64,000 nucleotides of DNA from Anaerobacillus alkalilacustris (GTDB taxonomy: Bacteria; Bacillota; Bacilli; Bacillales; Anaerobacillaceae): NCBI RefSeq assembly GCF_001866005.1, contig NZ_MLQR01000050.1, positions 186,001-250,000 of the forward strand, in the 5' to 3' direction. The notes beneath the pieces were generated by a model. The model saw only the letters and a list, made by a program, of their open reading frames with translations. It had not been told where the DNA came from and ran no database searches. Of this stretch, positions 60,930-64,000 are shown in pieces. Numbering within the stretch: the first letter of the stretch is position 1; the number at the start of each line of letters is the position of its first letter. A program made the translations under genes and the position numbers.

Positions 60930-62231
60930 TTAATAACCTTTAATTAATTCATCTTCTTCCTCAAAATATTGTTCATCTGAACCAATATCATCTTGATCCT
61001 CTTTTTGCTTTCGTAATAATTCATCTTTGTCTAATTGTTCTTCAATGTCATTATCATTTAGATCATTAGCATTTCGAAGCTGTTCTAGTCTCTCTTTTAC
61101 ACTCCATTCCTCAACTTGATGAACTGGTGAATAAAAATCTTCAAATAATAAGTACTCTTTAATCAGTTTGTTTGATTTTTTATTTCTTATTTGACGGTAC
61201 AATTCTACATAATAACCATTTTCTCCGTTTTTAACTATTTGTTTGTCACCTTTCCTACGAATAGAAGAAAAATGAACAACTTTCCTTGGAGCAATGACTT
61301 TTTCATTTTTTGTAACAGCTGTAAATTGATATGGTAAAGATACCCCTTCGAGTGAAGCTGTCAATTCATTATTTACCAATGCCAATTTAAGTGTATACGA
61401 ATAATAATTAGGATTTTCTACAATCAAATCTGCTTGATCAGGTTTAACAACTGAATAATAACCGGCATCTGCATAATTCGGTAAAGCCCTCCCACCATGT
61501 CGTTCAATAAATTGAAAGTTCGTTTCTAAAAACAAATTGTAAAGAGCAGTAGCTAATACATTTAATGATTCTGTCTCTGTTCGTACTGCACCTATGTCAG
61601 CCATAGTTTGAAGCAACGAAAACCTGCTTCTTGCATCAATCACAACCCCATCGAGTTGTTCTACCCATCTTGGAAGTAAGAATGTACTTTCAAAATTAGT
61701 TGTAACACTACTTGCGACAACTTCAATTGGATGATTAGGTGATACGTAGTCATTTACATCAATAAAAAGTGGGCTTGTACTTAGTAAATTTACATAGGTT
61801 TGGACTTCTTCCGTTAGCGAATTTAGATTTATGTTATTAACATCATAAGAAAAAGATTCAATAGCTTTTTCTGTCACTGATGAAACATTTGAGTAAAGGT
61901 CACCATATCCATTTTCAACACCTTCTAAACTTTCTTGAATGAAAAACTCAATTTGACTACTATCTAATTCAACTGCTTCATCAAAGTATACGATCGAAAT
62001 AGATGCACTACTTTTCCAATTTTCAATTTCACTTCTTACTGCATCTTTAGCTTCAGCTTCCGATAACCCACTAATCGGTATTGAACTTAGCATAGTGCCG
62101 TCTGGAAAATAACTTTGTTTAGGGTAGTATGTCTCGATTGCATAAGTTCCACCTACTGAGAACAAACCGATAAAAGAAGTATAAAATAAAATTATGAAAA
62201 ACGTTTTACTAAAAAAACTGTAATCCTTCAT
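60930..62231 (-). CDS. VanW-like exported protein of the pilus locus
   Basis: A 433-residue protein with an N-terminal membrane helix (FFIILFYTSFIGLFSVGGTYA). The middle contains ERHGGRALPNYADAGYYSVV followed by VKPDQADLIVENPNYYSYTL, which follows the VanW pattern seen in cell-wall-associated proteins. A G5-like stretch (APRKVVHFSSIRRKGDKQIV) comes next, and a very acidic C-terminal tail ends it (EQYFEEEDELIKGY). Function unknown; its place right before pilB suggests help in crossing or anchoring in the wall. SD AGAGGA before ATG. Confidence 0.6.
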   Translation of the reverse strand: MKDYSFFSKTFFIILFYTSFIGLFSVGGTYAIETYYPKQSYFPDGTMLSSIPISGLSEAEAKDAVRSEIENWKSSASISIVYFDEAVELDSSQIEFFIQESLEGVENGYGDLYSNVSSVTEKAIESFSYDVNNINLNSLTEEVQTYVNLLSTSPLFIDVNDYVSPNHPIEVVASSVTTNFESTFLLPRWVEQLDGVVIDARSRFSLLQTMADIGAVRTETESLNVLATALYNLFLETNFQFIERHGGRALPNYADAGYYSVVKPDQADLIVENPNYYSYTLKLALVNNELTASLEGVSLPYQFTAVTKNEKVIAPRKVVHFSSIRRKGDKQIVKNGENGYYVELYRQIRNKKSNKLIKEYLLFEDFYSPVHQVEEWSVKERLEQLRNANDLNDNDIEEQLDKDELLRKQKEDQDDIGSDEQYFEEEDELIKGY

Positions 62232-62252
62232 ACTCCCTTCCTCTCCCCTAAT

Positions 62253-63200
62253 TTAGTAATCTTTTTCAATATCTTCAAAAAGCTTTGTGCGTTTTTTCAA
62301 GATACTTTCCTTTAATTCACTTTGCTTATTATTTGCTTCAATATCAACATATTGCTTATCTTTATTTATTTCATCTAATTCAGACACTTCTTCGGACTTA
62401 AATTCATTAAATAAACTTCTATCATAAAGAGGTAAATGGTATTCTGTTGCTTCTTTATGATCTTCTATTTCATCTACAAGCATGTTCTTTCGAGTACTAC
62501 CTGCAAATAATAGTTCTAGTTCATCTTGACTGGGAGTACCATTCATTTCTATTCGTTCATTGTACTCAAAAGACTCCACCCTATTTTCATCTTCACCTAA
62601 CAATTCGATCTCTTTCGATATTTTTTCAGAGGATTCTTCAATGTGAACTTTGTTTTCTCCTTTTATTTTTATTTTCCCTATAGGTTTACTTATAAAATGT
62701 TCATTTACTTCAGGATTTTCCTGCTGATCTTGTTCTTTTATAGCTTGAGTATCTTCATGTGAAGTAAAAGTCTCTTTTAATCTAGGAGTGATTTCCTTTT
62801 CTACCAAACTCTCTAAGCCATCATCAGCCACAGCCTTAACAAGATGATCAATACTATCTTGATCTAATTGAATATGTATAGTATTAAGCTCATTTGGTTG
62901 TTGTACGTGTTGCTCATTTTTTTCTTTATCTTTATCTTTCTCATTCACTTCATTATAAACGTGATTATCAACTGCTTCTTGGTTCGTTACTAAATAAGCA
63001 AATAGAGCTGTCAATACTAAAAGGCCACCTATAGCAATAGGTAATGAAAACATGGAGTACAACAAATAAGTGATTAGTACATTCACAACAGCAATACCTA
63101 TCACCTTTATTAAATACTTACGCTTTAAGTTAAAAGGAAAAACTCTAAAAATTAGAACCGAGAAAACAACTCCAATAATGATAAAAACAAACTGTATCAA
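62253..63200 (-). CDS. membrane protein with long acidic cytoplasmic tail, unknown
   Basis: A 315-residue protein: three hydrophobic segments in the first 90 residues (about 1-20, 32-52, 55-75), then 240 residues of highly charged, low-complexity sequence rich in Glu, Lys and Asp with no recognisable fold. The TTG start at 63200 is about ten bases from AAAGGA. No family recognised. Lies 21 bases upstream of the VanW-like gene and is probably co-transcribed with the pilus genes. Confidence 0.6.
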   Translation of the reverse strand: MIQFVFIIIGVVFSVLIFRVFPFNLKRKYLIKVIGIAVVNVLITYLLYSMFSLPIAIGGLLVLTALFAYLVTNQEAVDNHVYNEVNEKDKDKEKNEQHVQQPNELNTIHIQLDQDSIDHLVKAVADDGLESLVEKEITPRLKETFTSHEDTQAIKEQDQQENPEVNEHFISKPIGKIKIKGENKVHIEESSEKISKEIELLGEDENRVESFEYNERIEMNGTPSQDELELLFAGSTRKNMLVDEIEDHKEATEYHLPLYDRSLFNEFKSEEVSELDEINKDKQYVDIEANNKQSELKESILKKRTKLFEDIEKDY

Positions 63201-63250
63201 GGTATGTCATCCTTTTTGTTGAAAGATACGTTTCTATTTCGTAAAAAAAA

Positions 63251-64000
63251 TTAATAAATGACATTTAAATTCTCATTAATTCCCCACTCATTAATATCAT
63301 AAAAAAACTCAATTTGTTCCCAAATAAAAGGTGGGCAATAACTAACTAAATTTTTAATATCTGTATATTGATCCCATGTATTTTGTGTTCCACTTCGTAA
63401 TAAAAAAGCATCACCACGAATACAAACATAATTAGTTTGATTCCCGTGAATTTCTATCTTATCTCTAAAATATGCATTTCCTGAAACGATTAAAATCCCG
63501 TTATTGCCTCTAAAATCAAAAGAGGGATTACCGTTAAACCAGGCATTTCCACCAATTGAGAGCTGCCCATTCCCTCTTATGCTGACGGGGTGCGAAAAGC
63601 GAGGAGAAGAATACATTTCCTCAACATCCCTACCACTTAATATAACTGTGTTTAAAACTTCAATCAAAGGTAAAGTGTTTGGATCAACAGGTTGTAGTTC
63701 ACCGGAACCACCATCTGATTCGCTTGGAATTGGATATACTCCTTTATTTCCGATCACAAATTGACCCTCAATCCGCTTTTCGAATTTTCCATTTACCATC
63801 CCCACACTTTCTATGGGTAAAGTAAGATCTTTAAACCCTATACAATTCGTATTATCTTTTGAGTTTATATTTATTTGATCTGCATATTGTATTTTGTATA
63901 AATAATTTGGGTTCACATTGATAGAATATGGAAATGATAGTTGATTTAGACGATTAGTGAATTTTTCACAGAAAAGTTTGTCGTGATTTGTTTTATTGAA
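63251..64000 (-). CDS. 3' part of a surface/pilus-associated protein, cut by the window edge
   Basis: The frame stays open to the last base; the 249 visible codons start with FNKTNHDKLF and there is no need to begin at the internal GTG at 63916. The middle is rich in Gly-Asn strands of a beta-solenoid kind (IRGNGQLSIGGNAWFNGN, FRGNNGILIVSGNAYFRD, IHGNQTNYVCIRGDAFLL). I do not recognise the family with certainty; similar modules occur in PilX-like minor pilins and polymer-forming proteins. Upstream member of the pilus cluster. Confidence 0.55.
   Translation of the reverse strand, partial: FNKTNHDKLFCEKFTNRLNQLSFPYSINVNPNYLYKIQYADQININSKDNTNCIGFKDLTLPIESVGMVNGKFEKRIEGQFVIGNKGVYPIPSESDGGSGELQPVDPNTLPLIEVLNTVILSGRDVEEMYSSPRFSHPVSIRGNGQLSIGGNAWFNGNPSFDFRGNNGILIVSGNAYFRDKIEIHGNQTNYVCIRGDAFLLRSGTQNTWDQYTDIKNLVSYCPPFIWEQIEFFYDINEWGINENLNVIY

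Overview
The window reads as a chromosomal segment of an endospore-forming, low-GC Bacillota of the Bacillaceae type. Gene starts carry strong AGGAGG-type Shine-Dalgarno (SD) sites, and sporulation genes (spoIIB, spoIVFA, spoIVFB) sit in the order maf-radC-mreBCD-minCD-spoIVFAB-rplU-prp-rpmA familiar from Bacillus subtilis. A Cys-type Fnr, an RNase G and many chemoreceptors fit a motile facultative anaerobe, perhaps from the alkaliphilic Bacillus/Anaerobacillus side; that placement is an inference. I see no rRNA, tRNA, CRISPR array, prophage or intact insertion sequence.

Layout. 1-6.6 kb: fnr, a PilZ protein, DoxX, a frameshifted rhodanese, an unusual soluble chemoreceptor, a lipoprotein, and yidC2 preceded by an overlapping leader ORF with an SD-masking hairpin (MifM-like arrangement). 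6.6-12.5 kb: a GGDEF-EAL protein next to a globin-coupled chemoreceptor, a KTSC protein and alanine dehydrogenase. 12.6-19 kb: an AddAB-type helicase-nuclease pair that looks unlike the usual Bacillus pair. 19-28 kb: MFS transporter, HAD phosphatase, glycosyltransferase, PAP2 phosphatase, alpha/beta hydrolase, EAL protein and a membrane chemoreceptor. 28-34.5 kb: pstSCAB-phoU with a PHO box, followed by a PhoP-like regulator with a damaged receiver pocket, and an MBL-fold hydrolase. 34.5-38 kb: a small gene and the opuA glycine betaine transporter on the plus strand. 38.4-52.6 kb: ribosomal L27/L21 genes with Prp protease, RNase G, SpoIVFAB, Min, Mre, RadC, Maf, AspA and SpoIIB. 53-64 kb: a type IVa pilus locus (pilO, N, M, D, A, C, T, B plus three accessory proteins), cut by the right edge of the window.

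Links between genes. Cyclic-di-GMP is a recurring theme: a GGDEF-EAL enzyme, a stand-alone EAL protein, a PilZ protein, and a PilB ATPase with two MshEN-type motifs that could bind the nucleotide. Oxygen sensing (Fnr, globin receptor) lies close to these. The phosphate and betaine importers and the cell-shape/division/sporulation block are conventional.

A mosaic family of GC-richer dispersed repeats (eight copies at six places, 84-383 bp) is the main unexplained structure. All clear copies lie in the same orientation, and at most loci the conserved tail abuts the T-tract of the intrinsic terminator of the next minus-strand gene. One copy sits where the B. subtilis gene order breaks, after rpmA.
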